DNA from: Microbulbifer sp. YPW16
GTDB taxonomy: Bacteria > Pseudomonadota > Gammaproteobacteria > Pseudomonadales > Cellvibrionaceae
Length of the DNA: 64,000 nucleotides
Reading direction: 5' to 3'
NCBI RefSeq assembly: GCF_021290385.1
Contig: NZ_CP089928.1
Span: 2,988,501-3,052,500, forward strand
Of this stretch, positions 25,777 to 37,259 are shown piece by piece; position 1 is the stretch's first letter; each line of letters begins with the position of its first letter. Both the position numbers and the translations under genes were made by a program. Below the pieces are notes generated by a model. That model was not told the origin of the DNA and searched no databases. It saw only the letters and a list, made by a program, of their open reading frames with translations.

Positions 25777-26638
25777 AATGGAAATGACAGCGCCGGCGCG
25801 GACCGGTGTTGCCGATGCCTGTGCCCGCCTGGTAGCGGCGCCGTTGTTCAACCAGGTAATTATCGGCCTGATCCTGCTCAATGGCGTCGCCGTTGGCCTG
25901 GAGACCTCGGCCTGGGTCATGGAGCGCTTCGGCGGTTTCCTGCACGGCATCAACCAGCTGATCCTGGTCTCCTTCGTCCTCGAGGCGCTGGTCAAGATGG
26001 CGGCACATGGCAGCCGCCCGTGGCGCTATTTCGCCAGCGGCTGGAACTGCTTCGATTTCTCCATCATTGTGCTGAGCCTGGTGCCGGCCGCCGGCCCCAT
26101 GGCCACGCTGGCGCGGCTGGTGCGCGTGCTGCGTGTGCTGCGGCTGGTTTCGGCATTTCCGGAATTGCGGCTGCTGGTGGATACACTGCTGCGCAGCCTG
26201 CCAAGCATGTTCCATATCGCGCTGCTGATGGGGATCATCTTTTATATTTACGGAGTGGCCGGTTATTTCCTTTTTGCAGAAATCGACCCGACCCACTGGC
26301 GCAGCCTGCCGATCGCGCTGCTGAGCCTGTTCCGGATTGTCACCTTTGAGGACTGGACCGACATCATGTACACCGCCATGGAGGTGATGCCCTGGGCCTG
26401 GCTCTATTTCGTCAGCTTCGTGGTGATGGGCGCATTCGTGATGATCAACCTGTTTATCGGCGTGGTGCTGAATAACCTCGAGGAGGCCAAGCTGCGCCGC
26501 CTCGATGAACTGCAGTTGCCGCCCAGCCAGACAGAGATACTCCGCGAGCTGCGCGCCACCCAGGAAGCGCTGGCACGCCTGCAGAGACGCATGGACAGAA
26601 CCGCCACACAGCCAACTGGAGAGGCCGCTGAACAATGA
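25769..26638 (+). CDS. Voltage-gated-type cation channel (NaChBac-like 6-TM ion transport protein)
   Basis: The 289-residue protein has one six-helix ion-channel unit: S1-S3 (~20-110), an S4 with repeated Arg ([13 protein letters not shown]), a pore helix and filter ([13 protein letters not shown]), S6 ([20 protein letters not shown]) and a C-terminal coiled coil ([20 protein letters not shown]), the tetramer-forming tail of bacterial Nav channels. The filter TFEDWTD differs from the NaChBac type TLESW by extra acids. The ATG at 25769 overlaps trpE by 8 nt and the gene overlaps trpG by 4 nt (ATGA), so it is translated within the trp operon. A role in tryptophan synthesis is not evident. Confidence 0.88.
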   Translation: MSEMEMTAPARTGVADACARLVAAPLFNQVIIGLILLNGVAVGLETSAWVMERFGGFLHGINQLILVSFVLEALVKMAAHGSRPWRYFASGWNCFDFSIIVLSLVPAAGPMATLARLVRVLRVLRLVSAFPELRLLVDTLLRSLPSMFHIALLMGIIFYIYGVAGYFLFAEIDPTHWRSLPIALLSLFRIVTFEDWTDIMYTAMEVMPWAWLYFVSFVVMGAFVMINLFIGVVLNNLEEAKLRRLDELQLPPSQTEILRELRATQEALARLQRRMDRTATQPTGEAAEQ

Positions 26639-27213
26639 TTCTGATGATCGACAATTACGACTCCTTCACCTGGAATGTCGTGCAGTACATGGCCGAACTG
26701 GGAGCGACAGTGGAGGTGCGGCGCAACGACGAGATCAGTGTGGCGGATATCGAGCGCCTTGCGCCGGAGAAAATCGTGATCTCGCCCGGGCCCTGTACCC
26801 CGAATGAGGCTGGTATCTCCATGGAAGCCATCCGTCGCTTTGCTGGTGAAATCCCGATCCTCGGTATCTGCCTGGGTCACCAGAGTATCGGCCAGGTGTT
26901 CGGTGGCCGGGTGGTTCGTGCGGGGCAGGTGATGCACGGCAAGACCTCTCCCATCGTGCACAACAACCGCGGGGTGTTCCACAACCTCTCCAATCCGTTC
27001 GAGGCGACCCGTTACCACTCACTGGTGGTGGAAAAGGGCAGCCTGCCGGATTGCCTTGAGGTAACTGCGTGGACTGAAACCGAGAGTGGTGAAATCGACG
27101 AGATCATGGGTCTGCGCCACCGCGAGCTGGCGGTTGAGGGAGTGCAGTTCCATCCCGAGTCCATACTCACCCAGCATGGTCACGACATGCTGAGGAACTT
27201 TCTGGATGTCTGA
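26635..27213 (+). CDS. trpG: Anthranilate synthase glutamine amidotransferase component
   Basis: The 192-residue class I amidotransferase has [20 protein letters not shown], the nucleophile elbow [11 protein letters not shown] (Cys) and the His-Glu pair in [10 protein letters not shown]. It supplies ammonia to TrpE, and in many bacteria also to PabB. It is placed after the ion-channel gene (4-nt overlap) and 24 bp before trpD. The length is typical of free-standing TrpG/PabA. Confidence 0.97.
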   Translation: MILMIDNYDSFTWNVVQYMAELGATVEVRRNDEISVADIERLAPEKIVISPGPCTPNEAGISMEAIRRFAGEIPILGICLGHQSIGQVFGGRVVRAGQVMHGKTSPIVHNNRGVFHNLSNPFEATRYHSLVVEKGSLPDCLEVTAWTETESGEIDEIMGLRHRELAVEGVQFHPESILTQHGHDMLRNFLDV

Positions 27214-27237
27214 ATAATAACGACCAGGGGAAACGCT

Positions 27238-28283
<1,046 letters not shown>

Positions 28284-28287
<4 letters not shown>

Positions 28288-29078
28288 GTACGCCGACGAT
28301 CCTGAAGACTATTGTCGAACGCAAATGGCAGGAAGTGGCCGAACGCAAGGCCGGGATGCCGCAGGCCGAAGTGCGCGCACTGGCCGAGCAGCAGCCGGAC
28401 TGCCGCGGCTTTGTGGACGCGATCGAGGGCCGTATTGCCGCCGGCGAGGCGGCAGTGATCGCCGAGATCAAGAAGGCCTCGCCGAGCAAGGGGGTAATCC
28501 GCCCGGACTTTATTCCCGCCGAGATCGCCAGCAGCTATGCCCGCGGTGGCGCGGCCTGCCTGTCGGTGCTTACCGATGTGGACTTTTTCCAGGGCGCCGA
28601 CGCGTACCTGCAGCAGGCCCGTAACGCCGTGCGCCTGCCGGTGCTGCGCAAGGATTTCACAGTCGATCCCTACCAGGTGTTCGAGGCACGGGCCATTGGC
28701 GCGGACTGTATCCTGCTGATCGCCGCCTGCCTGGACGACGCGCAGATGCGCGACCTGAATGCCCTGGCGCTCGAGCTGGGCCTGGACGTGCTGGTGGAAG
28801 TGCACAACCGCGCAGAGCTGGAGCGTGCACTGGTGCTGCCCAATCGCCTGGTGGGAATCAACAACCGCAACCTGCATACTTTTGAGGTCCAGCTGGAAAC
28901 CACATTCAAACTGCTGGACCTGATTCCCGACGACCGGATTGTGGTCACCGAAAGTGGTATCCACACCACCGACGATGTGGCGGCCATGCGCGGCCATGAC
29001 GTGAATGCCTTCCTGGTTGGGGAGGCCTTCATGCGCGAAAAGGAGCCGGGGCGGAAGTTGCTGGAGATGTTCAACTGA
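28284..29078 (+). CDS. trpC: Indole-3-glycerol-phosphate synthase
   Basis: The 264-residue TIM barrel has [88 protein letters not shown] and VTESGIHT. It closes the indole ring. It is a monofunctional enzyme without a fused TrpF. It ends the trp series; trpF, trpB and trpA are not in the window, as usual for pseudomonad-type genomes. Confidence 0.97.
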
Positions 29079-29115
29079 CGGGATTACGTTGCCCGGACTT
29101 TGCCCGGGCAAGCAA

Positions 29116-29151
29116 TAAAAAAGGGCGAACCCGTGGGTTCGCCCTTTTTTT
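29116..29151. terminator. Bidirectional terminator between trpC and vfr
   Basis: Stem GGGCGAACCC / GGGTTCGCCC flanked by seven As (29116-29122) and seven Ts (29145-29151). It lies between convergent genes and should work on both strands. Confidence 0.92.
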
Positions 29152-29171
29152 GTGCTGGGGAAAAGGCGGGC

Positions 29172-29807
29172 TCAGCGGGTGCCGTAGACCACCATGGTCT
29201 TGCCTTTCACCGACACCAGTCCCTGTTCTTCCAGGGTCTTGAGCACGCGGCCGACCATCTCCCGGGAGCAGCCCACAATACGGCCGATTTCCTGGCGGGT
29301 GATCTTGATCTGCATGCCCTCGGGATGGGTCATGGCATCCGGCTCGTTACACAGGTCGAGCAGGGTGCGGGCCACACGGCCAGTCACGTCCAGGAATGCC
29401 AGGTCGCCCACCTTGCGGGTGGTATTGCGCAGGCGGCTCGCCATCTGGGTGGCCAGGGAGAAGAGGAACTCCGGATGCTGGCGTGTGAGTTCCTGGAACT
29501 TGCCATAGGAGATCTCCGCAACCTCGCACTCGGTCTTGGTGCGCACCCAGGCGCTGCGGGTGTCCTGGTCGAACAGGCCCATCTCGCCGAAGAAGTCGCC
29601 ATCGTTCAGGTAGGCGACAATCATTTCCCGCCCTTCGTCGTCCTCGATCAGGACGGTTACCGAGCCGCGCATGATGAAGTACAGCGATTCACAGCGGTCG
29701 CCGGCATAGATGATTGTGCTCTTGGCCGGGTAGCGGCGCCGGTGGCAATGCGCAAGAAAGTCTTCGATATTGCCAGTGGACATGGATTCTTCGGTAGCAA
29801 CCGTCAC
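29172..29807 (-). CDS. vfr: Vfr/CRP-family cAMP-responsive regulator
   Basis: The 211-residue protein closely resembles P. aeruginosa Vfr in my recall: [20 protein letters not shown], the cAMP pocket [12 protein letters not shown] with Arg/Ser (DTRSAWVR), hinge [16 protein letters not shown], and the [23 protein letters not shown]. The GTG at 29807 is chosen because AAGGAG lies 7 nt ahead; the ATG at 29783 lacks a Shine-Dalgarno. It is expected to be a global regulator of motility, secretion or carbon use. It is followed by a bidirectional terminator. Confidence 0.95.
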   Translation of the reverse strand: MTVATEESMSTGNIEDFLAHCHRRRYPAKSTIIYAGDRCESLYFIMRGSVTVLIEDDEGREMIVAYLNDGDFFGEMGLFDQDTRSAWVRTKTECEVAEISYGKFQELTRQHPEFLFSLATQMASRLRNTTRKVGDLAFLDVTGRVARTLLDLCNEPDAMTHPEGMQIKITRQEIGRIVGCSREMVGRVLKTLEEQGLVSVKGKTMVVYGTR

Positions 29808-30155
29808 GGATCTACTCCTTATTCTTAAATTTGTGCCTGATCCCCGCCGGGAGTGCAATCAACGCGATGCCGGCAAATTATCCCCTGAAAAGCCGGTCCC
29901 CGACAGTGGCACCACCCGGGAATCGCTCGCGTTGTGACCTGAAACACCGTCACCGTGCCAACTGCTTTTGCTCTGGCCGGATGTGGGCTCGCAACGGAGT
30001 CTGTGAGAGGGCGGTCAGTACAGCTGCCTACTATACCGCATTGAGCGCCTGCGAAAAGGCTGGGATGACGATTGGTAATGACTCCCGGGACGCGGTCGAG
30101 TTCCCCTGTGATAAGCTTGCCGCCCGTTTTTTTGAGATTGCAGAGGAGCAGGCGC
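29808..30155. other. Divergent intergenic region vfr / OsmC-like gene
   Basis: About 350 bp without a convincing gene. No clean TGTGA-N6-TCACA Vfr site was seen; the closest, TTGTGAC then GTCACC, has wrong spacing. Promoters for both genes must lie here but none stands out. Confidence 0.4.
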
Positions 30156-30563
30156 ATGCAGGCCAGAGTAACCTGGGTGGACGGTGTCACTTTTGTCGGT
30201 GAGGCCGGTAGTGGCAACTCCGTGGTGATGGAGGGCGGTGAGAAGAACAACGGCATTCGCCCGATGGAAATGATGCTGCTGGGAGCGGGTGGTTGCGCCT
30301 CCTACGACGTGGTCACCATCCTGCAGAAGGCCCGGCAGGACGTGATCTCCTGCCACTGTGAACTTACTGGGGAGCGGCCGGATGCCACACCGGCACCTTT
30401 TACCCGTATCGAGATGGAATTTGTCGTACGCGGCAGGAACATCAAGGAAAGCCAGGTGGCCCGGGCGGTGGAGTTGTCTGCGGACAAGTACTGCTCCGCC
30501 TCCATCATGCTGAAGAATGCCGGGGTGGAGATTGTGCACCGCTACCGGATCGAGGAGGCGTGA
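30156..30563 (+). CDS. OsmC/YhfA family protein
   Basis: The 135-residue protein has the OsmC fold pattern: GEAGSGNSVVMEGGEKNNG, RPMEMMLLGAGGCASYDVV with the first active-site Cys, and KYCSASIMLKNAG with the second. Members reduce organic hydroperoxides, though the YhfA branch is poorly defined. The start at 30156 has GAGGAG 8 nt ahead; earlier in-frame starts lack support. It lies between vfr and coq7 as in Pseudomonas, where speD intervenes; speD is absent here. Confidence 0.9.
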   Translation: MQARVTWVDGVTFVGEAGSGNSVVMEGGEKNNGIRPMEMMLLGAGGCASYDVVTILQKARQDVISCHCELTGERPDATPAPFTRIEMEFVVRGRNIKESQVARAVELSADKYCSASIMLKNAGVEIVHRYRIEEA

Positions 30564-30588
30564 GCCTCCTCCCCGCGACCCGAAGTGA

Positions 30589-31236
30589 TTAAACCCGGTA
30601 ACTGGCCGAGGTCATTACCTTCGACACCAGTGTCATCAGGCCTTTTACCGGGGCCGGAAACCGGGCGCCACCGGCGGCGAGTGCCGCGTGCTGGTGCTCG
30701 GCTTCATCCTCCCGCATCTGCTCGACAATGGCCCGGCTCTTGGAGTCCTGGGCCGGCAGCTGTTCCAGGTGGCTGTCCAGGTGCTTGCAGACCTGCTCCT
30801 CGGTGGCGGCCACAAAGCCCAGGCTGACCCGGTCGCTGACCTTGCCGGCCGCGGCGCCGAGGCCGAAAGAGAGCCCGTACCACACCGGGTTGAGCAGGCT
30901 GGGGCGGCTGTCAAGTTCGCGCAGCCGCTGCTCACACCAGGCCAGGTGGTCCACTTCCTCCTCGGCGGCGTGCTCCATCTCCTCGCGCACATCGGGCAGC
31001 TTGGCTGTCAGTGCCTGCCCCTGGTAGAGGGCCTGGGCACAGACTTCCCCGCTGTGATTGACCCGCATCAGGCCCGCCACATGGCGGCGCTCACGCTCGT
31101 TCAGCTCGGGCTCCTCGCACCCCCTGGCCGGAGATGGCCGCGGATGGGAGGGCGCTCCAGGGCTGAGGGTGCGCAGGGCGCGGTCCGCCTGCAGCAGCAG
31201 GCGATCCAGGCCGGTCAACTGGCGTTCTCTGGACAT
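30589..31236 (-). CDS. coq7: Demethoxyubiquinone hydroxylase
   Basis: The 215-residue di-iron carboxylate protein has the iron ligands [49 protein letters not shown] and [11 protein letters not shown]. It carries out a late hydroxylation in ubiquinone synthesis at the inner membrane. The N-terminus holds a Pro-rich insertion ([12 protein letters not shown]). It lies 34 bp downstream of purD in the same orientation. Confidence 0.95.
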   Translation of the reverse strand: MSRERQLTGLDRLLLQADRALRTLSPGAPSHPRPSPARGCEEPELNERERRHVAGLMRVNHSGEVCAQALYQGQALTAKLPDVREEMEHAAEEEVDHLAWCEQRLRELDSRPSLLNPVWYGLSFGLGAAAGKVSDRVSLGFVAATEEQVCKHLDSHLEQLPAQDSKSRAIVEQMREDEAEHQHAALAAGGARFPAPVKGLMTLVSKVMTSASYRV

Positions 31237-31270
31237 GGCTGGCCTCCGGGTCAGTACTCAGGTGCTCGGG

Positions 31271-32569
31271 TTATTGCTCGGTGGACTGCTGTTCCCGCTC
31301 AACCGCACGATAGCCGATATCCTTGCGGTAGAAAACGCCGTCCCAGTAGATCCCGCGGGCGGCGTTATAGGCATTGGCCTGGGCATCGGCAACCGTGTCG
31401 CCCAGTGCCGTCGCACACAGTACCCGTCCACCGCTGGTGACAACCCGCTCGCCGTCCAGCGCGGTACCAGCATGGAACACCTTGGCGTTTTCGCCGTCGG
31501 CCCGCTCCAGGCCGGAGATGGCGTCGCCCTTGCGATAGCTGCCGGGATAGCCATTGGCGGCCAGCACTACACCGAGGGCCGGGCGCGAATCCCATTCCAC
31601 GCTGACCTGGTCGAGGCGCTTTTCCACCGCCGCCTGGCACAGTTCCACCAGGTCGGACTTCAGCCGCATCAGGATGGGCTGGGTTTCCGGGTCACCGAAG
31701 CGGCAGTTGTACTCGATTACCTTGGGGGCGCCATCGGCATTGATCATCAGTCCCGCGTAGAGGAAGCCGGTGTAGGGCATGCCCTCTTCAGCCAGGCCGC
31801 GCACCGTGGGTTCGATGACCTCTTCCATGATGCGCTGGTAAACCTGGTCGGTGACCACCGGGGCCGGGGAATAAGCGCCCATGCCGCCAGTGTTCGGGCC
31901 GGTGTCCCCGTCGCCCACGCGCTTGTGGTCCTGGCTGGTGGCCATCGGCAGGATATGCTCGCCGTCAACCATTACGATAAAGCTGGCTTCCTCGCCGGTG
32001 AGGAACTCCTCGATCACCACTCGGCAGCCGGCGTCGCCGAAGGCATTGCCGGACAGCATGTCGCGTACCGCCAGTTCTGCCTGCTCCTCGCTCTCGGCGA
32101 CGATCACGCCTTTGCCCGCGGCCAGGCCGTCGGCCTTGACCACGATCGGGGCACCCTGCTCGCGGATATAGGCAACGGCGGGCTCAATCTCGGTGAAGTT
32201 ACGGTAGGCGGCAGTGGGAATCTGGTGCCGCTCGAGGAAGTCCTTGGTAAAGGCCTTGGAGCCCTCGAGCTGTGCAGCCGCCTTGGAGGGACCGAAGATT
32301 GGCAGGCCGCGGCTGTTGAACAGGTCGACAATGCCGTCGACGAGCGGTGCTTCCGGGCCCACGATGGTCATCTGCACATCGTTGGTCTCGGCAAATTCCG
32401 CCAGGGCGGAAAAGTTGTCGACGCCGATGGCGAGATTCTGCACTTTGGGTTCGCGGGCAGTGCCGGCGTTACCCGGTGCCACGAATACCGTCTCGACCGC
32501 AGGGTTCTGCGCCGCTTTCCAGGCCAGTGCGTGCTCGCGGCCGCCGGCGCCAATTACCAGTATGTTCAT
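31271..32569 (-). CDS. purD: Phosphoribosylamine-glycine ligase
   Basis: The 432-residue ATP-grasp enzyme begins MNILVIGAGGREHALAWKAA and has IVGPEAPLVDGIVDLF, FGPSKAAAQLEGSKAFTKDF, VVKADGLAAGKGV, NTGGMGAYSPAPVV and VIEYNCRFGDPETQPIL. It performs the second step of purine synthesis. The ATG at 32569 has GGGGAG 6 nt ahead, better than the in-frame TTG at 32575. purH lies upstream after a 141-bp gap. Confidence 0.96.
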   Translation of the reverse strand: MNILVIGAGGREHALAWKAAQNPAVETVFVAPGNAGTAREPKVQNLAIGVDNFSALAEFAETNDVQMTIVGPEAPLVDGIVDLFNSRGLPIFGPSKAAAQLEGSKAFTKDFLERHQIPTAAYRNFTEIEPAVAYIREQGAPIVVKADGLAAGKGVIVAESEEQAELAVRDMLSGNAFGDAGCRVVIEEFLTGEEASFIVMVDGEHILPMATSQDHKRVGDGDTGPNTGGMGAYSPAPVVTDQVYQRIMEEVIEPTVRGLAEEGMPYTGFLYAGLMINADGAPKVIEYNCRFGDPETQPILMRLKSDLVELCQAAVEKRLDQVSVEWDSRPALGVVLAANGYPGSYRKGDAISGLERADGENAKVFHAGTALDGERVVTSGGRVLCATALGDTVADAQANAYNAARGIYWDGVFYRKDIGYRAVEREQQSTEQ

Positions 32570-32710
32570 CCTCAACTCCCCCTGTATCGGCCGATTGGAT
32601 GCAAATTTGTTGCGCTATTTTAGCCCGAATTCACTCCGGGATTGTGACGGGGCGGCAGGGTCGGGAAAATCCCGCTCCTGCCGCCGCCACTGCGGTCGGT
32701 GAGACTCTGG

Positions 32711-34282
32711 TCAGTGGCGGAAATGACGCATGCCGGTGAGCACCATCGCCATATCGTGCTCGTCGGCGGCGGCGATCACCTCGTCATCGCGGATCGAGCC
32801 GCCTGGCTGGATCACACAGCTGATGCCGACCTTGGCGGCATTGTCGATACCGTCGCGGAAGGGGAAGAAGGCATCGGAGGCCATAACGGAACCCTGTACC
32901 TCCAGCCCGGCGTGCTCGGCCTTGATGGCGGCGATACGGGCGGAATTGACACGGCTCATCTGGCCGGCGCCCACACCGATGGTGCGCCCGTCCTTGCCGT
33001 AGACGATGGCGTTGGACTTGACGAATTTCGCTACCTTCCAGGTGAACAGCAGGTCGCGAATCTCGGCCTCGGTGGGTTGGCGCTTACTGACCACTTTCAG
33101 GTCTGCAGCGGTGATTACCCCGTCATCGCGGTCCTGTACCAGCAGTCCGCCATTGACGCGTTTGTAGTCCAGCGCCGGGGTGCGCTCGTTGTCCCACTCG
33201 CCGCAGGCCAGCAGGCGCACGTTCTTTTTCTCGGCCACGGCGGCGCGCGCCTCTGCCGAAATGCTGGGGGCGATGATCACCTCGACAAACTGCCGTTCGA
33301 CAATCGCTTTTGCGGTCTCGCCATCCAGCTCGCGGTTGAACGCGATGATGCCGCCGAAGGCGGATTCCTTGTCGGTCTCGAATGCCAGGTCGTAGGCATT
33401 GAGGAGGCTGTCAGCAATGGCCACACCGCACGGGTTGGCGTGCTTGACGATCACGCAGGCCGGTTCGTCGAAGGCCTTGACGCATTCCAGTGCCGCATCG
33501 GTGTCGGCGATATTGTTGTAGCTGAGTTCCTTGCCCTGCAACTGCTCGGCAGTGGCAATGCCGGCCTCGGCCGGATCGGCCTCGACATAGAAGGCCGACT
33601 TCTGGTGCGGGTTCTCGCCGTAGCGCAGGTCCATTTTCTTGATGAACTGGCTGTTGAAGGTGCGTGGGAAGGGCTCCTTCTCGCCCTCCTTGATGGAACC
33701 CAGGTAGTTGGCGATGGCGCCGTCGTAGCCGGCGGTGTGCTCGAAGGCTTTCACTGCCAGGTCGAAGCGCTGCGCCTGGTCCAGGGCCCCGTCATTGGCT
33801 TTCATTTCACTGATGATGGCGTCGTAGTCGGAGGCGTTGACCACGATCGCGACGTCCCGGTGGTTCTTGGCCGCAGCGCGCACCATGGTCGGGCCACCGA
33901 TATCGATATTCTCGATGGCGTCGGGCAGGGTGCAATCCGGTTTGGCCACGGTCTGGGCGAAGGGGTAGAGGTTGACCACCACCATGTCGATGGGGGTGAT
34001 GCCGTGTTCTGACATGACACTGTCGTCTGTGCCGCGCCGGCCCAGGATGCCACCGTGGACTTTCGGGTGCAGGGTTTTAACGCGTCCGTCCATCATCTCC
34101 GGGAAGCCAGTGTAGTCGGAGACTTCCACAACCGGGATGCCGGCTTCCTTGATCTGGCGGTGGGTGCCGCCGGTAGAGAGGAGCTCCACGCCCATTGCGG
34201 CTAGTTCGCGGGCGAATTCAACGATTCCGGTCTTGTCCGACACGCTGATCAGCGCGCGGCGAATCGCAACCTTGTCAGTCAT
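32711..34282 (-). CDS. purH: Bifunctional AICAR transformylase / IMP cyclohydrolase
   Basis: The 523-residue protein has an MGS-like IMP cyclohydrolase domain at the N-terminus ([53 protein letters not shown]) and the transformylase domain ([43 protein letters not shown], ending LTGMRHFRH). It completes IMP synthesis. Divergence from fis/dusB is absent: fis lies upstream on the same strand, separated by a terminator hairpin. Confidence 0.97.
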   Translation of the reverse strand: MTDKVAIRRALISVSDKTGIVEFARELAAMGVELLSTGGTHRQIKEAGIPVVEVSDYTGFPEMMDGRVKTLHPKVHGGILGRRGTDDSVMSEHGITPIDMVVVNLYPFAQTVAKPDCTLPDAIENIDIGGPTMVRAAAKNHRDVAIVVNASDYDAIISEMKANDGALDQAQRFDLAVKAFEHTAGYDGAIANYLGSIKEGEKEPFPRTFNSQFIKKMDLRYGENPHQKSAFYVEADPAEAGIATAEQLQGKELSYNNIADTDAALECVKAFDEPACVIVKHANPCGVAIADSLLNAYDLAFETDKESAFGGIIAFNRELDGETAKAIVERQFVEVIIAPSISAEARAAVAEKKNVRLLACGEWDNERTPALDYKRVNGGLLVQDRDDGVITAADLKVVSKRQPTEAEIRDLLFTWKVAKFVKSNAIVYGKDGRTIGVGAGQMSRVNSARIAAIKAEHAGLEVQGSVMASDAFFPFRDGIDNAAKVGISCVIQPGGSIRDDEVIAAADEHDMAMVLTGMRHFRH

Positions 34283-34390
34283 AACATTGGGTCCGTCTGT
34301 TTTCTGAAAGGAGTTGGTGCCGCCGATCCCGTCAGCGGCAGGGCCCCGGGAGATTCCGGTGCCGGTAAAATAGACTTACAGTAAATAAGT

Positions 34391-34420
34391 GAGGGGGGAT
34401 GAGTGTCCCCATCCCCCCTC
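34391..34420 (-). terminator. Terminator-like hairpin after fis
   Basis: Perfect 11-bp stem GAGGGGGGATG / CATCCCCCCTC with an 8-nt loop, 30 bp past the fis stop. On the minus strand ACTTATTTACTG follows, a poor U-tract, so efficiency is uncertain. Confidence 0.65.
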
Positions 34421-34449
34421 GCGATAAACAGTGCGCTGGGCGCCCGGGC

Positions 34450-34761
34450 TCAGAGGAGTCCGTAGCGCTTCAGTTTCTTGCGCAGGGTGCCGCGGTTCAG
34501 TCCCAGCAGCTGTGCCGCGCGGGTCTGGTTGTGGCGGGTGTATTTCATCACCACTTCCAGCATAGGCGCTTCGATCTCGGACAGGACCATGTCGTAGACA
34601 TCGGTGACCATCTGGCCGTCCAGGTGGCGGAAGTAGTTCTCCATCGCATGCTCGACAGCGTCGCGCAGTGACTGCTGCTGCGGCTGTTGGAGTTGCGTCT
34701 GGCCCCCGGTGGCTACTTCTTCTTCGTTGCCCGTATCCGGAATGATTGCTTCGTTGTTCAT
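34450..34761 (-). CDS. fis: DNA-binding protein Fis
   Basis: The 103-residue protein ends in the Fis four-helix core and HTH ([39 protein letters not shown]), with the activation segment before it. The N-terminus carries a Gln-rich stretch (TQLQQPQQQ) that is longer than the enteric arm. Fis is a nucleoid and rRNA-promoter regulator. It is co-transcribed with dusB (4-nt overlap), the standard dusB-fis operon. Confidence 0.96.
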   Translation of the reverse strand: MNNEAIIPDTGNEEEVATGGQTQLQQPQQQSLRDAVEHAMENYFRHLDGQMVTDVYDMVLSEIEAPMLEVVMKYTRHNQTRAAQLLGLNRGTLRKKLKRYGLL

Positions 34762-35756
34762 GCCGCTTGTGCCCCTCTCGTTATTCGGCGTTCAAACCAC
34801 TCTTGAACGCTGGCATGTTGTGCTTCTGCGCTGTCTAGTTGGAAAAAGGTCTTGCGAAAGGACTCGCTGTCCGCGAGTGTCTTCAGGTACCAACCCACAT
34901 GCTTGCGGGCGATACGGACCCCCATCACTTCACCGTAAAAACGGTGCAATTCACCCAAGTGGGCGAGCAAAATATCCCTGACTTCTTCCGGTGAGGGTTC
35001 GGGTAGCCGCTCGCCAGTGGCGAGGTAGTGGGCTATCTCCCGAAATATCCATGGCCGTCCCTGCGCTGCTCGGCCAATCATCACTGCAGCGGCTCCGGTA
35101 TAGTCGAGCACCTCGCGGGCGCGCTCGGCACCGGTTACGTCCCCATTGGCGAAAACCGGGATCTTCACCCTGGATACAATTTCGGCAATGGTATCGAATT
35201 CAGCGTGCCCGTGGTAGCCACAGGCACGGGTGCGGCCGTGCACCGCCAGGGCTGAGATGCCCAGCTCCTCTGCCATTCTGGCCACGGTGACACCGTTGCG
35301 GGACTCTGTGCACCAGCCTGTGCGAATCTTCAGCGTCACCGGTACCGGTACCGCCTCAACCACTGCCCGGAGAATGTCCCCGACCAGTTTTTCGTCCCGG
35401 AGCAGGGCGGAGCCCGCCGCTTTTTTGCAAACTTTCTTTGCCGGACAGCCCATGTTGATATCGATGATCTGGGCGCCCCGGCGCACATTCTCCTGTGCCG
35501 CCTCGGCCATCATCTCCGGGTCGCCGCCAGCGATCTGCACCGAGATCGGCTCTTCCTCGCCGGTGTGGTCGAGGCGCAGGCGCGACTTGCGGCTGTTCCA
35601 CAGGCGCGTGTCCGAAGTGACCATCTCGGATACCACCAGGCCCGCCCCCATGCGCCGGCACAGCTGGCGGAACGGACGGTCTGTAACGCCGGCCATTGGC
35701 GCCAGAATTACCGGGTTGCCGATAATGTAGGGCCCTATGGCGATGTTGCTCGACAA
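34758..35756 (-). CDS. dusB: tRNA-dihydrouridine synthase B
   Basis: The 332-residue FMN TIM barrel has [64 protein letters not shown] (catalytic Cys), [29 protein letters not shown] and [14 protein letters not shown]. It reduces specific uridines in tRNA D-loops. The start is a TTG (35756) with GGAG 7 nt ahead; no earlier ATG fits. Confidence 0.96.
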   Translation of the reverse strand: MSSNIAIGPYIIGNPVILAPMAGVTDRPFRQLCRRMGAGLVVSEMVTSDTRLWNSRKSRLRLDHTGEEEPISVQIAGGDPEMMAEAAQENVRRGAQIIDINMGCPAKKVCKKAAGSALLRDEKLVGDILRAVVEAVPVPVTLKIRTGWCTESRNGVTVARMAEELGISALAVHGRTRACGYHGHAEFDTIAEIVSRVKIPVFANGDVTGAERAREVLDYTGAAAVMIGRAAQGRPWIFREIAHYLATGERLPEPSPEEVRDILLAHLGELHRFYGEVMGVRIARKHVGWYLKTLADSESFRKTFFQLDSAEAQHASVQEWFERRITRGAQAA

Positions 35757-35928
35757 GGTCTGCTCCGCGGAGTGGGCGTCAAAAGAGCCGCCTATGATAG
35801 CGGCTGACCCGGGATTGGAAAAGCGAAAAACCGTGCAAATTGGTTGCGAGCTGTGCGTTTAGGTTGATGATTGCGCAATTTTCGCCGTTTTAAGCGCCAA
35901 TTCCGCCACTTTATTATTGTCTGTATAG

Positions 35929-37065
35929 TCAGTTGGCAGTCAGCAGCTCGTAATTGATTGCCTCACGGCCCGGATCCTCGATCTCTATGGCGATATGCAC
36001 CGGGCTGCCGGATGGCATTTCCCTGCGCCCGGCCAGTTCGCCCTGCAGGTATTCGCGCGGGGCGAAGCGCCGGCTGGCCACTGGCTGGTTCTTCAGGTTG
36101 CTGAACCGCAGCAGCAGGTCCGGGAATGGCTGGTCGAAGTCGGCGGTATTCAGCAGTACCGCGTCCACTACCAGGGCCCCGGCGATCTCCGGGTGGCTGC
36201 GGACCACCAGGTTGGAGGTGCGGATTGCCTGCAGGTCCCTGAGTTCGGGCAGCTGGCATCCCAGGGCCGGGCAGGCCCAGGTGTAGACGGTACGCCAGGG
36301 CTGCTGCCGGGCCAGGCTGTCAAAGCGATAAATGCCCAGCTGTAGCACCAGCGCCAGGGACAAAAGAACAGCCAGCAGTCCCCACAGCCACCCGGGGACA
36401 CGGCGCTGCTGCTGTGGGGCCCAGCTCACTTCCAGTGGTGCCGGCTCGATCGAGGAAAGCAGGCGTTCGCGCTCGGGACGGTCATCGCCCGGGACAAGCC
36501 TGTCGCTGTGATCGTCTGCCTCGGCAGGGTCGGTGGGAGGTTCTCGATAGCCTGCCCATGGATCGCCGGCGGCATCGAGCTCGCTCGGGCTTGATCCGGG
36601 GGATGCTTCCCACGGTGAAGAGTCCGGTTCCTCCTCATCCTCTTCCCGGAGCACGGCTTCCGTCTCCGGCTCTTCCGCCTCCTCGCCGGGGGCAGCGCCT
36701 GCATCCAGGTCGCGCCACTGGGTTTCGCCAAAAGCGTCGCCAATCAGGGGCTGGTCTTCATCCGCGCTGCTTTCATCATTCCCCGGGGAGTCGGTCGCGG
36801 CGCTGGCAGGCACGGTGGGCGGGGCCGCACTCTCCTCATCGTCCAGCAGTATGTCGTCGTGGATCAGGAAGTCGTCGTCTTCCAGCAGGGCCTCCAGTTC
36901 CTTCTGCGAGTCCACCTCGCTGTCGGCGAAGAGGATATTCTCATCGGCACGAAAGACCTGCAGGCAGGAGCCACAGCGCACCGCACCACGGGCGGCGCGC
37001 AGCTGCTGTTCGCTGACATGAAAAGAGGTGCTGCAGTGGGGGCAGCGGGTAACCAGTTGCGACAT
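35929..37065 (-). CDS. Zinc-ribbon protein with DUF3426 domain
   Basis: The 378-residue protein starts with an MJ0042-type zinc finger (TRCPHCSTSFHV, AVRCGSCLQVFRA), then a long acidic low-complexity linker (~60-225), one membrane segment (WLWGLLAVLLSLALVLQLGI) and the C-terminal DUF3426 domain. The finger faces the cytoplasm and DUF3426 the periplasm. Function is unknown. The place between prmA and dusB-fis is conserved in related genomes. Confidence 0.88.
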   Translation of the reverse strand: MSQLVTRCPHCSTSFHVSEQQLRAARGAVRCGSCLQVFRADENILFADSEVDSQKELEALLEDDDFLIHDDILLDDEESAAPPTVPASAATDSPGNDESSADEDQPLIGDAFGETQWRDLDAGAAPGEEAEEPETEAVLREEDEEEPDSSPWEASPGSSPSELDAAGDPWAGYREPPTDPAEADDHSDRLVPGDDRPERERLLSSIEPAPLEVSWAPQQQRRVPGWLWGLLAVLLSLALVLQLGIYRFDSLARQQPWRTVYTWACPALGCQLPELRDLQAIRTSNLVVRSHPEIAGALVVDAVLLNTADFDQPFPDLLLRFSNLKNQPVASRRFAPREYLQGELAGRREMPSGSPVHIAIEIEDPGREAINYELLTAN

Positions 37066-37259
37066 TCGACTTTGGCAGAATTTATTCGGTGGACAAGTTT
37101 AGGCGCCCACGGAGTCGCGGGGCAAGACCATGTAAGGGCGAGTAAGCGGCAGACGGTAAGTAACTGCTCGCCTGGCCTGCTCCCGCCAACACCGTTGGCC
37201 GCGACGGGGGTCATTCTTTCGCAAGGCAGCATGGCTGCCGATATTAGCGTGGTCAGGCC

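Noticed and set aside
24223..25995. 590-codon open frame antisense to trpE
   Set aside because: His/Arg/Gln-rich product without domains; trpE is certain. The same reasoning covers long frames opposite mrcB (48798-50345), yeaH (3622-4659) and hemL (53623-54522).
25777..26634. Pyocin-like or prophage tail genes between trpE and trpG
   Set aside because: This interval is occupied by such genes in P. aeruginosa, so I looked; only the ion-channel gene is present.
29808..30155. Vfr/CRP box upstream of vfr
   Set aside because: TGTGA and TCAC half-sites are present near 29934-29960 but with wrong spacing for a CRP-type dimer.
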